Below the pieces are notes generated by a model, which searched no databases, was not told the DNA's origin, and saw only the letters and a list, made by a program, of their open reading frames with translations. Below, piece after piece: positions 46,062 through 55,747 of a DNA stretch of 64,000 nt. The translations under genes and the position numbers were made by a program. The stretch's first letter is position 1; every line of letters begins with the position of its first letter. Where the stretch lies: positions 186,001-250,000 of the forward strand of contig NZ_CP067131.1 in assembly GCF_028553745.1 (NCBI RefSeq), read 5' to 3'. The stretch comes from Paracoccus seriniphilus (GTDB taxonomy: Bacteria > Pseudomonadota > Alphaproteobacteria > Rhodobacterales > Rhodobacteraceae).

Positions 46062-46526
46062 ATGGACTACTCAGTCAAGATCAATGGCGAGACACGGCAG
46101 GTCGAGGCCGAGCCGGGCACGCCGCTTCTTTGGGTCATTCGCGATGAATTGCGGCTGACCGGCACGAAATTCGGATGCGGCGTGGCATCCTGCGGTGCCT
46201 GCACCGTCCATCTGGATGGTGAGCCGGTCCGCTCTTGCCAAACCTACATCGAGGATATCGAGGGTTCCGAGATCACCACCATCGAAGCCGTCTCTGCCGA
46301 TCCGGTCGGTGCAGCGGTCCAGCAGGCCTGGGCCGAACTGGACGTGGTGCAATGCGGCTATTGCCAATCGGGGCAGATCATGTCCGCCATCGGCCTGCTG
46401 CGCGAAACCCCGAAACCCGATGTTTCAGAGATCAACGACTACATGTCGGGCAATGTCTGCCGTTGCGCCACCTATCAACGTATTCGCGCCGCCGTACAGC
46501 GCGCTTCCGAAATTCTGGAGGCCTGA
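46062..46526 (+). CDS. iorA: [2Fe-2S] small subunit of molybdenum hydroxylase, IorA-like
   Basis: Electron-transfer subunit of 154 residues, started at the ATG at 46062 with CAGGAGG upstream; the frame extends further but is not coding-like. Plant-type cluster Cys are C39, C44, C47 and C59 (KFGCGVASCGACTVH), and the second cluster C98, C101, C133, C135 (QCGYCQSGQ, GNVCRCATYQR). This matches isoquinoline 1-oxidoreductase alpha and related aldehyde/N-heterocycle dehydrogenases. The large subunit starts three bases later. Confidence 0.88.
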   Translation: MDYSVKINGETRQVEAEPGTPLLWVIRDELRLTGTKFGCGVASCGACTVHLDGEPVRSCQTYIEDIEGSEITTIEAVSADPVGAAVQQAWAELDVVQCGYCQSGQIMSAIGLLRETPKPDVSEINDYMSGNVCRCATYQRIRAAVQRASEILEA

Positions 46527-46529
46527 ACC

Positions 46530-48704
46530 ATGACAGGTTTGACACGCCGCAGCTTTCTGCAGACCGCCGCTGCTTCGGGCGCCGCGCTGACCCTTGGTTT
46601 CACGCCGAAAGGCGCCTTGGCACAGGCCGCGCAAAGCCGGCAATTGACCCCCTTCCTGTCAATTGACAGCGACGGGAACGTAACGGCCATCGTCAAGCAT
46701 CTGGAAGGCGGTCAGGGTCCGGCAACCGGCCTCAGCACGCTGATCGCCGAAGAGCTGAACATGAAGCTGACCGACATCCGCTTTGAAATGGCCCCCGCCA
46801 ATGCCGCGCTGTACAACAACCTGCTGTTTGGTCCGGTGCAGGCCACGGGCGGATCAAGCGCCATGGCCAATTCCTTTCTGCAATATCGTACCGCAGGCGC
46901 CGCCGCGCGTCAGATGCTGATCGCGGCTGCCGCGCAAAAATGGTCTGTCGCTCCCGAAAGCCTGAGCCTGAAGGACGGTGTCGTCTCTGATGGCGAAAAC
47001 TTCGCCCGGATCGGTGAACTGGTAGGTGACGCAGCCAGGATGGAGGTCCCCGCCGAACCGAGGCTGAAGGATCCGTCGGAATGGACCCAGATCGGCAACC
47101 CCCAGCGCGCGCGCCGCGACAGCCATGACAAGATCAATGGCAAGGCCCGCTTCGGCATGGATGTGCATCTGGACGACATGCTGGTCGTTGCCATCCGGCG
47201 CACGCCCCGCATGGGTGGCATCGTGGCTTCGTTCGACGACAGCGAGGCCAAGGCCGTCAAAGGGTTCGACCACGCGGCCGTCCTGCCCAATGGCGCAGGC
47301 GTTGCGGTCTATGCAAAGAACACCTGGGCGGCCTTTCAGGCCCGCGATGCCTTGACGGTGGAATGGGATTTCAGCAAGGCCGAGGGGCGCAGTTCGGAAG
47401 AGATCAGGGCTGATCTGGCCGCCATGCTGGACGCTGAACCCCAGTATAACGGCAACAAGGCCGACAGGGCGGCGGTCGAAGCCGCCATTGAAGGTGCCGC
47501 GCAAACCATTTCGAGGGAGTTCTATTTCCCTCTGCTGTCCCATTCGCCCATGGAGCCGATCAATGCCACGATCGAGCCTCTGCCCAACGGCGGCATACGG
47601 TATCATGACGGTGCGCAGGGGCCGACCGTCAACCAGATGGTGGCCGGAGAGATCCTTGGATTGACCCCCGATCAGGTCGAGGTCAAATCGCTTTACGCGG
47701 GCGGCTTTTTCGGCCGCAGGCTGAATGCAGGCGCGGACTATCTTGTCGAACTGACCATGGCCTATGCGCTGACCGATCAGAGCCGGCCCGTCAAGCTGGT
47801 CTGGTCGCGCGAGGATGATGTCACCGGCGGCTGGTATCGCCCGCAGGCCCTGCACCGGGTGCGTGTCGGACTGGATGAGGCCGGCAAGATCCTGGGCTGG
47901 GAGCATCGCGTCGCCACACCCTCCATCTTCAAGGGTTCACCCTTTGAAGCCGCTGTCGTCCATGACGGTATCGACGCGGCCAGTATCGAAGGCATTCACG
48001 ACGGCGCCTATTCCATTCCGGGGATGGCGGTCGGGCTGACCGACGCAAAAAAGGCCACCACGGTCAACTGGTGGCGTTCGGTCGGTCACAGTCATACCGC
48101 CTATGTGATGGAAGTGATGATGGATCTGGCTGCCGAAGCGAGCGGCATCGACCCTGTTGAATTCCGTCTGGCCTATCTGGACGAGGAGACCGAGGACGGT
48201 CGCCGCGCTGCACAGGTTCTGCGTCTGGCAGCCGAAAAGGCCGGTTGGGGACAGGTCGCCGAGGGGCGCGCGCTGGGTGTCGCGGTGCACAAATCCTTCA
48301 ACACCTATATTGCCGAGGTCTGCGAGATTTCGACACCGGATGACATGGTGAAGATCGAAAAGGTCACCGCCGCTGTCGATTGCGGTATTGCCGTCAATCC
48401 CGATGTCATCAAGGCGCAGGTCGAAGGGGCCATCGGCTGGGGCATCGGCCACGCGATGCGTGACGAGATCACATTGGAAGAAGGTGCGGTTGTCCAGTCG
48501 AACTTTCCAGATTACGAGCCGTTGCGAATTGCGGATATCGGCGCCATCGAGGTGCATATCGTGCCCTCTGACCTGCCGCCCACGGGCATTGGCGAGCCGG
48601 GAACTCCGCCCGCCGCGCCCGCCTTGGCAAATGCCATTGCCAGGGCGACCGGCCAGCGGATCACCCAACTGCCGATGAGCGCCACCACGGATTTCTATAG
48701 CTGA
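46530..48704 (+). CDS. iorB: Molybdopterin-binding large subunit, IorB-like
   Basis: Catalytic subunit of 724 residues of the xanthine oxidase family, IorB/aldehyde dehydrogenase branch. A Tat signal (TRRSFLQTAAASGAALTLGF) suggests folded export to the periplasm. Cofactor-region blocks include EGGQGPATGLSTLIAEELNM, HSPMEPINATIEPLPNGGIR, GGFFGRRLN, WWRSVGHSHTAYVMEVMMDL and near the end GIGEPGTPPAAPALANAI with the catalytic Glu. It hydroxylates an aldehyde or an N-heterocycle. Its place between polyol genes hints at an aldehyde substrate, but this is open. Confidence 0.87.
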   Translation: MTGLTRRSFLQTAAASGAALTLGFTPKGALAQAAQSRQLTPFLSIDSDGNVTAIVKHLEGGQGPATGLSTLIAEELNMKLTDIRFEMAPANAALYNNLLFGPVQATGGSSAMANSFLQYRTAGAAARQMLIAAAAQKWSVAPESLSLKDGVVSDGENFARIGELVGDAARMEVPAEPRLKDPSEWTQIGNPQRARRDSHDKINGKARFGMDVHLDDMLVVAIRRTPRMGGIVASFDDSEAKAVKGFDHAAVLPNGAGVAVYAKNTWAAFQARDALTVEWDFSKAEGRSSEEIRADLAAMLDAEPQYNGNKADRAAVEAAIEGAAQTISREFYFPLLSHSPMEPINATIEPLPNGGIRYHDGAQGPTVNQMVAGEILGLTPDQVEVKSLYAGGFFGRRLNAGADYLVELTMAYALTDQSRPVKLVWSREDDVTGGWYRPQALHRVRVGLDEAGKILGWEHRVATPSIFKGSPFEAAVVHDGIDAASIEGIHDGAYSIPGMAVGLTDAKKATTVNWWRSVGHSHTAYVMEVMMDLAAEASGIDPVEFRLAYLDEETEDGRRAAQVLRLAAEKAGWGQVAEGRALGVAVHKSFNTYIAEVCEISTPDDMVKIEKVTAAVDCGIAVNPDVIKAQVEGAIGWGIGHAMRDEITLEEGAVVQSNFPDYEPLRIADIGAIEVHIVPSDLPPTGIGEPGTPPAAPALANAIARATGQRITQLPMSATTDFYS

Positions 48705-48812
48705 CACGGTAGAATCCATCATAAGCTCGACCTTCGCGCCCTTGCAGCCTATGCTGCCGCCGCGCGGAGGTTTTCTGAAGACAGGTCGGCCCATCTGGAC
48801 CGGCTCCGGCCC

Positions 48813-49667
48813 ATGAATGAACGGTATCAAGCCATGTCCCTGCCCGATCGCATCGTCTCTGCCACGGCACCCAAGCTGCCCCAATTGCCGGCCAGTGACG
48901 CGCAATCCGTTTTGGCTGCGCTGGCGGAAGGTGGAGGGGTTCTGGCCATGCTGACCGGAATTGAAGGCCGGTTCTATCGGCCGATTGGCGCGATGATGGC
49001 CGTGCTGCCCGACGGCAATCAGGTCGGCCAATTGTCCGGCGGCTGCGTCGAAGGTGACATCGGCCTGCATGCCACACAGCTCGCGGCAGTCGGTGAAGAA
49101 ACCACCCTGCGCTATGGCGCGGGCTCGCCATTCTTCGACATTCGGCTGCCCTGTGGCTCGGGGATCGAGGTCACGCTGCTGCGTGTGTCGGGCGATCAGA
49201 TCCTCCCGGCCTTGCAGGATCTGGCGCAACGCCGCATCGCAACGCTGGAGCTTGGTTCCCTGCCGCGGGTGCAAGTTCAACCCGAAACCCGGATTGTCGT
49301 CACTGGCGAAGGCAACGAAGCCGCGGCCTTTGCAACCCTTGCCCATGCGGCAGGGTATGACGTGTTTCACGCCGCGATACCCGAGCTCGAAACAGTCGAT
49401 GAATTTACCTCTATCGTACTGTTTTTCCACGATCATCAACGCGAAACTGCAATCCTTGAAACGGCGCTGAAATCCCCGGCATTCTGGATAGGCGCTCAGG
49501 GCAGCCGATTGTCACAACAGCGCCGTCTGGATACTCTGCGCGACCGAGGAATCGCGGAATCTCAACTGTCGCGCATACGCGGCCCCATCGGGCTGATCCC
49601 GCAAGCCCGAGATGCCCGCACCCTGGCCATCTCGGTGCTGGCCGAAATCGCTGCCGCGCGGCCATGA
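48813..49667 (+). CDS. XdhC/CoxI-family molybdenum cofactor chaperone
   Basis: 284-residue XdhC-type protein that matures and inserts the molybdenum cofactor into hydroxylases. Family blocks are GQLSGGCVEGDIGLHA, LRYGAGSPFFDIRLPCGSGI and a Rossmann half ending WIGAQGSRLSQQRRLD and IRGPIGLIPQARDARTLAIS. ATGs occur at 48813 and 48834; neither has a strong ribosome site. It overlaps the MocA gene (ATGA), placing cofactor editing and insertion in one unit with IorAB. Confidence 0.9.
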   Translation: MNERYQAMSLPDRIVSATAPKLPQLPASDAQSVLAALAEGGGVLAMLTGIEGRFYRPIGAMMAVLPDGNQVGQLSGGCVEGDIGLHATQLAAVGEETTLRYGAGSPFFDIRLPCGSGIEVTLLRVSGDQILPALQDLAQRRIATLELGSLPRVQVQPETRIVVTGEGNEAAAFATLAHAAGYDVFHAAIPELETVDEFTSIVLFFHDHQRETAILETALKSPAFWIGAQGSRLSQQRRLDTLRDRGIAESQLSRIRGPIGLIPQARDARTLAISVLAEIAAARP

Positions 49668-50218
49668 CGCAAGCGGCCATTCTGCTGGCAGCGGGGCATT
49701 CGCGCCGTTTCGGGGCGGCCAACAAACTCTGCGCCCTGATCAACGGCACGCCGATCCTGTCACACAGCGCAAGCAATCTGGCGGCATCCGGCGCAGATGT
49801 CTTGATCGCGGTTCTGGGCGATCCGGCCTTGGCCGATCTCTTGCCCGAAGGTTACCAGGTCGTGACCTGTTCGGGTCAACAGTCCGACAGCCTGCGCGCC
49901 GGGCTGGCGGCGGCACGGGCCATCGGCGCAAGCGGCTGCCTGATCGCCCTGGGCGATATGCCATTCGTGACCGGGACTTTCTTCCGCCAGATTCTTGACG
50001 CGGCGGATTCCACCACGCCAAGCGCGACATCTGGCGGCGCCGGTGCGATGCCCCCGGCCTGTTTTCCCGCCGCCTATTTCGACCGGCTGGATGCGATACA
50101 AGGGGATCGCGGGGCACGCCAGCTGCTGATCTCGACACCCCGATGCCACCTTGTTCCGGCCCCGCCGGCAATGCTGCGCGACATCGACACGGTGGCCGAC
50201 CTGCGCGCCTGTCGCTGA
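49664..50218 (+). CDS. Molybdenum cofactor nucleotidyltransferase, MocA-like
   Basis: 184-residue MobA-like NTP transferase. The nucleotide loop is ILLAAGHSRRFGAANKLCAL; IALGDMPFVTGTFFR carries the metal-binding Asp; GDRGARQLL is conserved near the end. It probably converts Mo-molybdopterin to the cytosine dinucleotide form (MCD) needed by IorB-type enzymes. It is coupled to XdhC, and a strong terminator follows. Confidence 0.88.
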   Translation: MTQAAILLAAGHSRRFGAANKLCALINGTPILSHSASNLAASGADVLIAVLGDPALADLLPEGYQVVTCSGQQSDSLRAGLAAARAIGASGCLIALGDMPFVTGTFFRQILDAADSTTPSATSGGAGAMPPACFPAAYFDRLDAIQGDRGARQLLISTPRCHLVPAPPAMLRDIDTVADLRACR

Positions 50219-50244
50219 CGACCTGCCTCTGAACGCCCTCGACA

Positions 50245-50269
50245 CCCCCGCTACTGGCGGGGGTTTATT
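50245..50269 (+). terminator. Rho-independent terminator after mocA
   Basis: Stem CCCCCGC/GCGGGGG (50245-50251 with 50257-50263), loop TACTG, then TTTATT. It ends the molybdenum hydroxylase transcript 27 bases after the mocA-like stop and insulates the next transporter operon. Confidence 0.85.
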
Positions 50270-50430
50270 CATGTGCGATTGGCTATTTCGGCCAACACGC
50301 AGAATTGGCTTGATACACATGTAATTTTCAGTTTACATCCGTATTGGCGCTATAGGGAATCTCTGGAACCCATCGCGCTACATGTTCCGGCGTCGCCAAA
50401 TGCGACGCGCCATGTCTGGGAGGACAACGA

Positions 50431-51375
50431 ATGAACAAACTGGCCATGACTCTCGCCGGGGTGGCTATGGCCATGCCCCTGGCTGTCGCCGCGCAGGATG
50501 CTGCGGGCACCGAGAAACAGGACAGCTATCGCTTTCTGATCGTGCCGAAAGTCGTTCACCCCTGGTTCGACAAGGTGAATGAAGGCGCACAGATGGCAGC
50601 GGCGGCATTGGAAGCACAGACCGGGGCCGATGTGGAAATCATCTACTCCGCCCCCCAAACGGCCGATGTGGTGCAGCAGGTGCAAATCGTCGAAAGCGCC
50701 ATCTCGACCCGCCCCGACGGCATTGCCATCGACCTGCTGGACCCTTCGGGCAACCGCGCCTCGCTGGAAACTGCGCAACAGCAGGACATCCCGTTGGTGA
50801 TCTTTGACTCGGTTCCGCCAGAGGGCATGTCGATCCCCTATATCGGCTCGGATTTCTGCGAGCAGGCCAAGATCGCCTCGCGCCGGTTGGTCGAGGTTCT
50901 GGGCGGTGAAGGTCAGGTCGCGATCATGATGGGGGTTCCCACCGCGCCGAACCATGCAATCCGCGCAGAATGCCACCGCGAAGTCTTTGCCGAATATCCC
51001 GGCATCGAGGTCGTTGCCGAAGGCATCGACAATGACAGCATCGAGATTGCCCAGCAGCAGGCTGCGGCGATCATGCAGGCCAACCCCGAGCTGAAGGGCT
51101 GGGTGGCCTCGGATGCGGCAGGCCCGATCGGCATCGGTCAGGCCATCATCGAGGCTGGCAAGGAAGACCAGGTGACGCTGGTCGGGCTGGATAACCTGCC
51201 CGAGATGCTGGACATGATCCGTTCGGGCGTTGCCGACAGCTCTTCGGCCTCGCAGCCGGAACTGCAGGGCTATTGGTCAGTCATGCTGCTTTGGGCTCAG
51301 GCCACCGGCGCACCCGTGCCGGGCTATCTGGACACCGGAAACGCTTTCCTGACTGCGGAAAACGTCGACGGCTGA
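50431..51375 (+). CDS. Sugar ABC transporter substrate-binding protein, second importer
   Basis: RbsB/TorT-class periplasmic binding protein of 314 residues. The signal peptide is MNKLAMTLAGVAMAMPLAVA with cleavage after AAA-like VAAQ; GGGAGGA lies upstream. Core motifs are FLIVPKVVHPWFDKVNEGAQ, IDLLDPSGNRASLETAQQQD and GWVASDAAGPIGIGQAIIEA. It begins a four-gene unit ending in a DhaK-DhaL kinase, so the ligand is probably a short ketose or polyol such as erythrulose or dihydroxyacetone (inference). Confidence 0.88.
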   Translation: MNKLAMTLAGVAMAMPLAVAAQDAAGTEKQDSYRFLIVPKVVHPWFDKVNEGAQMAAAALEAQTGADVEIIYSAPQTADVVQQVQIVESAISTRPDGIAIDLLDPSGNRASLETAQQQDIPLVIFDSVPPEGMSIPYIGSDFCEQAKIASRRLVEVLGGEGQVAIMMGVPTAPNHAIRAECHREVFAEYPGIEVVAEGIDNDSIEIAQQQAAAIMQANPELKGWVASDAAGPIGIGQAIIEAGKEDQVTLVGLDNLPEMLDMIRSGVADSSSASQPELQGYWSVMLLWAQATGAPVPGYLDTGNAFLTAENVDG

Positions 51376-51430
51376 CCCATGTGCCTGCGGATGCCCGACG
51401 CATCCGCAGGCCAACCCTGCCGGAGGAATC

Positions 51431-52975
51431 ATGGCTTATCTTGAAACGCGCGGATTGGGGCGCGACTTCCCCGGTGTGACCGCATTGAACAATGTCGATC
51501 TGTCCATCGAACTGGGCCGCACTCATATTCTTGCCGGGGAAAACGGCGCGGGCAAATCGACGCTGGTCAAGATACTGACCGGCACGGACAACGCCAGCCG
51601 CGGTTCGATCACGATTGACGGGCAGGATCCGACCGAAAACCCCGAACTGTATCGCAAGATCGCCTATGTGCCGCAGGAACTGTCACTGTTCCCCGATGTC
51701 AGCGTGGCCGAAAACCTGTTCATGCCCTTTGACCGCACCGGCCATGGCGGACTGGTCAAACGCCGCCTGATGGAGGCCGAGGCCCAGACCTATCTGGACC
51801 GCTTCGGAATCGAGGCACGCCCCTCGGACCTGGTGCGTCACATCTCGGTCCCTGATCAGCAGTTGCTGCAGATCGCGCGGGCATCCACAAATCGCGACAT
51901 GAAGGTTCTGATTCTGGACGAGCCGACCTCGGCGCTGACCGCGCGTGAAGTCGCGCGGGTCTTCGAAGTGATCCGTGGCTTTCTTGATCGCGATCATGCG
52001 ATCGTCTTCATCTCTCACAAGATGGAAGAGGTCTTCGAGATCGGCGACGACTATACCGTTCTGCGCAATGGCGAAAAGGTCGACGCCGGACAGGTCGGCG
52101 CAATCGACGAGGCCGGTCTGATCCGCGCCATGTCAGGGCGCGAGGTCGCCATCGACGAACATTTCCGCCCCGCTGTCCTGCGCGATGACGCAAGACCGGA
52201 CGAAACCATCATGGAGGTCGATCATCTGTCGGGCCATATGTTCGACGATATCAGCTTCACGCTCAAACGCGGCGAGATTCTTGGCTTCGCGGGACTGGTT
52301 GGCGCGGGACGCTCCGAACTGATGCAGACCATCTTCGGATTTCGCAAGGCCAGCGCCGGTCGGGTCCGTGTCGAGGGCCGGGACTGGAAACTGAATGACA
52401 CCTCGGCCTCGGTCGCGGGCGGGATGCTGTATCTGTCCGAAGAGCGCAAGCAGCACGGGATCTTCCCGCTGCTGTCGCTGCGTGACAATATCGGCATCTC
52501 GGTCCTGTCACTGACCTCGGGGCGCGCGGGGATCGATTTCGGCAAGGAACGCGACATCGTTTCGCGGGTGATGGGCGACTATGGCATTCGTGCCTCGGGG
52601 CCGGGTCAGCGGATGTCGCATCTCTCGGGCGGCAATCAGCAAAAGGCCATCATTGGCCGCGCCATGGCCACCACGCCGCGCATCCTGATCTTTGACGAGC
52701 CCACCAAGGGCATCGACATCCGCACAAAGGCCGAGATCTATCGGATCATGAAGTCGCTTGCCGAAGAAGGCGTCGGCATCATCCTGATCTCTTCCGAAAT
52801 GACCGAGCTGCGACGCTGCGCCAGCCGAATCCTGACCATGCATGGCGGTCGGCTGACCGGCGATTTCGACGCGGCGACCACTGACACAGAAACGCTGGTC
52901 GGGGCGATTTTTGCCACCGGCACCACCTCCGAAGCCGGAGGCATGAATGACGCGGAGACCCGACATGACATCTGA
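51431..52975 (+). CDS. Sugar ABC transporter ATPase, second importer
   Basis: RbsA-type double ATPase of 514 residues; GGAGGA upstream. First domain: GENGAGKSTLVKILTG, LLQIARASTNRDMKVLILDE with PTSALTAREVARV. Second domain: GLVGAGRSELMQTIFGF, LSGGNQQKAIIGRAMATTPR, ILIFDEPTKGIDIRTKAEIY. It drives the importer whose permease gene overlaps its 3' end by 11 bases. Confidence 0.92.
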   Translation: MAYLETRGLGRDFPGVTALNNVDLSIELGRTHILAGENGAGKSTLVKILTGTDNASRGSITIDGQDPTENPELYRKIAYVPQELSLFPDVSVAENLFMPFDRTGHGGLVKRRLMEAEAQTYLDRFGIEARPSDLVRHISVPDQQLLQIARASTNRDMKVLILDEPTSALTAREVARVFEVIRGFLDRDHAIVFISHKMEEVFEIGDDYTVLRNGEKVDAGQVGAIDEAGLIRAMSGREVAIDEHFRPAVLRDDARPDETIMEVDHLSGHMFDDISFTLKRGEILGFAGLVGAGRSELMQTIFGFRKASAGRVRVEGRDWKLNDTSASVAGGMLYLSEERKQHGIFPLLSLRDNIGISVLSLTSGRAGIDFGKERDIVSRVMGDYGIRASGPGQRMSHLSGGNQQKAIIGRAMATTPRILIFDEPTKGIDIRTKAEIYRIMKSLAEEGVGIILISSEMTELRRCASRILTMHGGRLTGDFDAATTDTETLVGAIFATGTTSEAGGMNDAETRHDI

Positions 52976-53957
52976 CACCCAGACGGCGCAGCCTCGCCCC
53001 TCGGCGCTGACGATCCTGATCCGCAATCCGCTGGCCGGCGTCTTTGTCGCGCTGGTAGCGATCTTTGCGATTTCGGCGCTGATCTCCCCCTATTTCCTGA
53101 CCGGCTACAACATGTCGGTGATCGCACGCGGGCTGGCCTTTGTGGGGCTGGTGACGATTGCGCAGTCCTCGCTGATGATCCTTGGCGAACTGGATCTGTC
53201 ACTGGGCACGATTGGCGGGCTGTGCGGAGTCATCTGCGGCATGCTGATGGTGCAGGCCGGGCTTCCCGCCGGTGTTGCGCTGATCCTTGCGCTGCTGATG
53301 GGCACCGCGCTTGGTTTCGTGAACGGCTTTCTGGTCACGCGGCTTGGACTGCATTCGCTGGTGCTGACCATCGGCACCGCCGGAATCTATGGTGGCGCGA
53401 TTCTGGTGCTGACCAAGGGGGTTGCAATCACCGGCATTCCCGAAAGCATCCAGTTCCTGGGGCGCGGGGATGTGCTGGGGGTTCCGGTGCCTTTCATGAT
53501 CATGATCGCCGTGCTGGCCATTGCCCTGTTCCTGACCCTGAAAACGCCGATGGGGCGCTATATGTATGCCATTGGCAACAATGCCGCCGCCGCGCGGATG
53601 CTGGGCATCCGGGTCGACAGGATCCGACTGCTGGTCTTCAGCTTTGCCGGAATGCTTTCGGCGCTGGCGGGCCTGCTGATGGTGGCCCGGCTGGGCACCG
53701 CGCAGCCTTCGATCGGACAGGCATGGGTTCTGGCACCGATCGCCGCCTCGGTGATCGGCGGAGTCGCCACGACGGGCGGCGTCGGATCGCCCCTGGGCGC
53801 AATATTCGGCGCCGGCATCATTGCCATCATCGAAAACATCATCGTGCTGTTCGGGGTCTCCCCTTATTGGCAGGGCGTTGTCTCGGGGGCCATCGTCGTG
53901 CTGGCCATCTCCTTTGACGCCCTGTCCCGTCGCTATCTTCGCCGTGAAGGCGCCTGA
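52965..53957 (+). CDS. Sugar ABC transporter permease, second importer
   Basis: RbsC-type permease of about 330 residues (ATG at 52965 with GGAG upstream; a frame start at 52947 is possible). Helices include VFVALVAIFAISALISPYFL and VAGLLMG-like stretches; family blocks ILGELDLSLGTIGGLCGVIC and GFVNGFLVTRLGLHSLVLTI occur. Overlap with the ATPase gene indicates co-translation. Confidence 0.9.
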   Translation: MTSDTQTAQPRPSALTILIRNPLAGVFVALVAIFAISALISPYFLTGYNMSVIARGLAFVGLVTIAQSSLMILGELDLSLGTIGGLCGVICGMLMVQAGLPAGVALILALLMGTALGFVNGFLVTRLGLHSLVLTIGTAGIYGGAILVLTKGVAITGIPESIQFLGRGDVLGVPVPFMIMIAVLAIALFLTLKTPMGRYMYAIGNNAAAARMLGIRVDRIRLLVFSFAGMLSALAGLLMVARLGTAQPSIGQAWVLAPIAASVIGGVATTGGVGSPLGAIFGAGIIAIIENIIVLFGVSPYWQGVVSGAIVVLAISFDALSRRYLRREGA

Positions 53958-53979
53958 ACCATCTTGAGGGATCGAGTCC

Positions 53980-55743
53980 ATGACGAAAACGAAAAAACTG
54001 ATCAATGCGCCTGAAGACATCATTCCCCAACTGGTGTCCGGCATGGTGGCCGCCCACCCCGACCTGCTGAGCGTCGAAGGCGACAGCGGTCGCGCCATTG
54101 TCGCCGTGGACGGACCGCGCGACGGCAAGGTGGGCGTCGTCGTCGGCGGCGGGTCGGGCCATGAACCTGCCTTTGCAGGTTATGTCGGACGCGGACTTGC
54201 GGATGCGGCGGCGGTGGGAAACATCTTTGCCTCGCCCTCGCCCGAGCAAATCCTCGATGCCGCCCGCGCGGTGGATTGTGGCGCGGGGATCCTGTTCCTC
54301 TATGGAAACTACACCGGTGACGTGATGAATTTCACCATGGCCGCCGAAGAGCTGGAGGCTGCGGGCACAGCCGTTCAGCAGGTTCAGGTGGCCGATGACA
54401 TTGCCTCGGCCCCGGTCGAGCGGCGCGATGAACGTCGCGGCATTGCCGGTGATTTCTTCGTCTTCAAGATTGCTGGCGCCGCTGCCGATCTGGGAGAGCC
54501 GCTCAGCCGGGTGGCCGCTCTGGCCCAAAAGGCCAATCTCGCGACCTTTTCGATGGGCGTGGCACTGGGGGCCTGTTCACTGCCGCAGACGGGCAAGCCC
54601 AACTTCGAAATCGGCGATGACGAGATGGAAATCGGCATGGGTCTGCATGGCGAACCCGGCATTCGTCGTGAAAAACTGGCCAGTGCCGATTCCGTCACCG
54701 ACGAGTTGATGGACACGATCCTTGGTGAAATGGCCCCAAAGCCCGGTGATCGCGTCGCGGTTCTGGTCAATGGCCTGGGTTCGACCTCTCAGGTTGAACT
54801 TTACATCATCTTCAACCGCTTGAAGCAGATCCTTGATGCGCGGGAGATCACCATCCATCGCGCTTGGGTCGGGGAATATGCCACATCGCTGGAGATGGCC
54901 GGCGCCTCGATCACGCTGATCCGGCTTGATGATGAGCTGACCACACTGCTGGATCACCCCTGCCGCTCGGTCGCGCTGACGGTCGGGGCGGTCGAGTCGG
55001 GTTCCACGGCGGATGTGCGGTCCTCGCGCAAGACTGCGGCCAGCACCAATGCCCCGCAGGCCAGCCCTTCGGCACCGGTTGCCCTGAACGAGAGCGGCTT
55101 GATCACACCGACGATCTTTCGCCGGATGATGCAGCATGCCGGGGATCAGATCATCACCGAGCGGGACTGGCTGTCGGAACTGGATGGCGTGATCGGCGAC
55201 GGCGATCATGGCGTCACCATGGAGATCGGCTGGAAGGCCGTGCAGGCTGCGCTGAACAATGCCCCTGCCGAGGAAACCATCGAAGGCAGCTGCAAGCGCA
55301 TGGCCAAGGCATTCCTGGACGCGGTCGGGGCATCCTCGGGGCCGCTTTATGCGACAGCCTTCCTGCGGGCCGGCGCTGCTGTCAGCGACCGGCGAAATCT
55401 GGGCCCGAATGCCCTGGCGCTCTGGCTGGCGGCTGCCCTGCAGGGCATCCGTGATCGCGGACGTGCCGAGGCCGGGGACAAGACCATGATCGACGCCTGG
55501 GTGCCTGCGGTCGAGGCGGCGCAAAAGGCTGCAGCTTCGGGGTCGGAACTGGCGGTCCTTCAGGCCGCGCGCGACGGGGCCGAAGCCGGCATGAAAGCCA
55601 CGGCAGACCTGGAATCGCGGCGCGGACGTTCGGCCAAGCTGGGCGCGCGCTCACGCGGGCATATCGATCCGGGCGCGGCTTCGACCTATGTCATCCTGCG
55701 CGCCATGGCGGCAGCGATGGAACAAGAGGCTGCCGCGCAATAG
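53980..55743 (+). CDS. Fused DhaK-DhaL dihydroxyacetone/erythrulose kinase
   Basis: ATP-dependent ketose kinase of 587 residues with both domains in one chain. DhaK (about 1-330): KLINAPEDIIPQLVSGMVAA, VVVGGGSGHEPAFAGYVG and the substrate-hemiaminal His in GMGLHGEPGIRREK. A linker rich in Ala/Ser/Pro follows (340-365). DhaL (370-587): GVIGDGDHGVTMEIGWKAV supplies the Mg-ATP Asp set, and RRGRSAKLGARSRGHIDPGA the end. ATP-type single-chain enzymes include glycerone kinases and the D-erythrulose 4-kinase DerK of mycobacterial threitol catabolism. The importer upstream and ery genes nearby favour a tetrulose substrate. Confidence 0.88.
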   Translation: MTKTKKLINAPEDIIPQLVSGMVAAHPDLLSVEGDSGRAIVAVDGPRDGKVGVVVGGGSGHEPAFAGYVGRGLADAAAVGNIFASPSPEQILDAARAVDCGAGILFLYGNYTGDVMNFTMAAEELEAAGTAVQQVQVADDIASAPVERRDERRGIAGDFFVFKIAGAAADLGEPLSRVAALAQKANLATFSMGVALGACSLPQTGKPNFEIGDDEMEIGMGLHGEPGIRREKLASADSVTDELMDTILGEMAPKPGDRVAVLVNGLGSTSQVELYIIFNRLKQILDAREITIHRAWVGEYATSLEMAGASITLIRLDDELTTLLDHPCRSVALTVGAVESGSTADVRSSRKTAASTNAPQASPSAPVALNESGLITPTIFRRMMQHAGDQIITERDWLSELDGVIGDGDHGVTMEIGWKAVQAALNNAPAEETIEGSCKRMAKAFLDAVGASSGPLYATAFLRAGAAVSDRRNLGPNALALWLAAALQGIRDRGRAEAGDKTMIDAWVPAVEAAQKAAASGSELAVLQAARDGAEAGMKATADLESRRGRSAKLGARSRGHIDPGAASTYVILRAMAAAMEQEAAAQ

Positions 55744-55747
55744 ATGC

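Noticed and set aside
47937..49439. 500-codon minus-strand frame opposite iorB and xdhC
   Set aside because: No recognisable domain; both plus-strand genes are supported by motifs.
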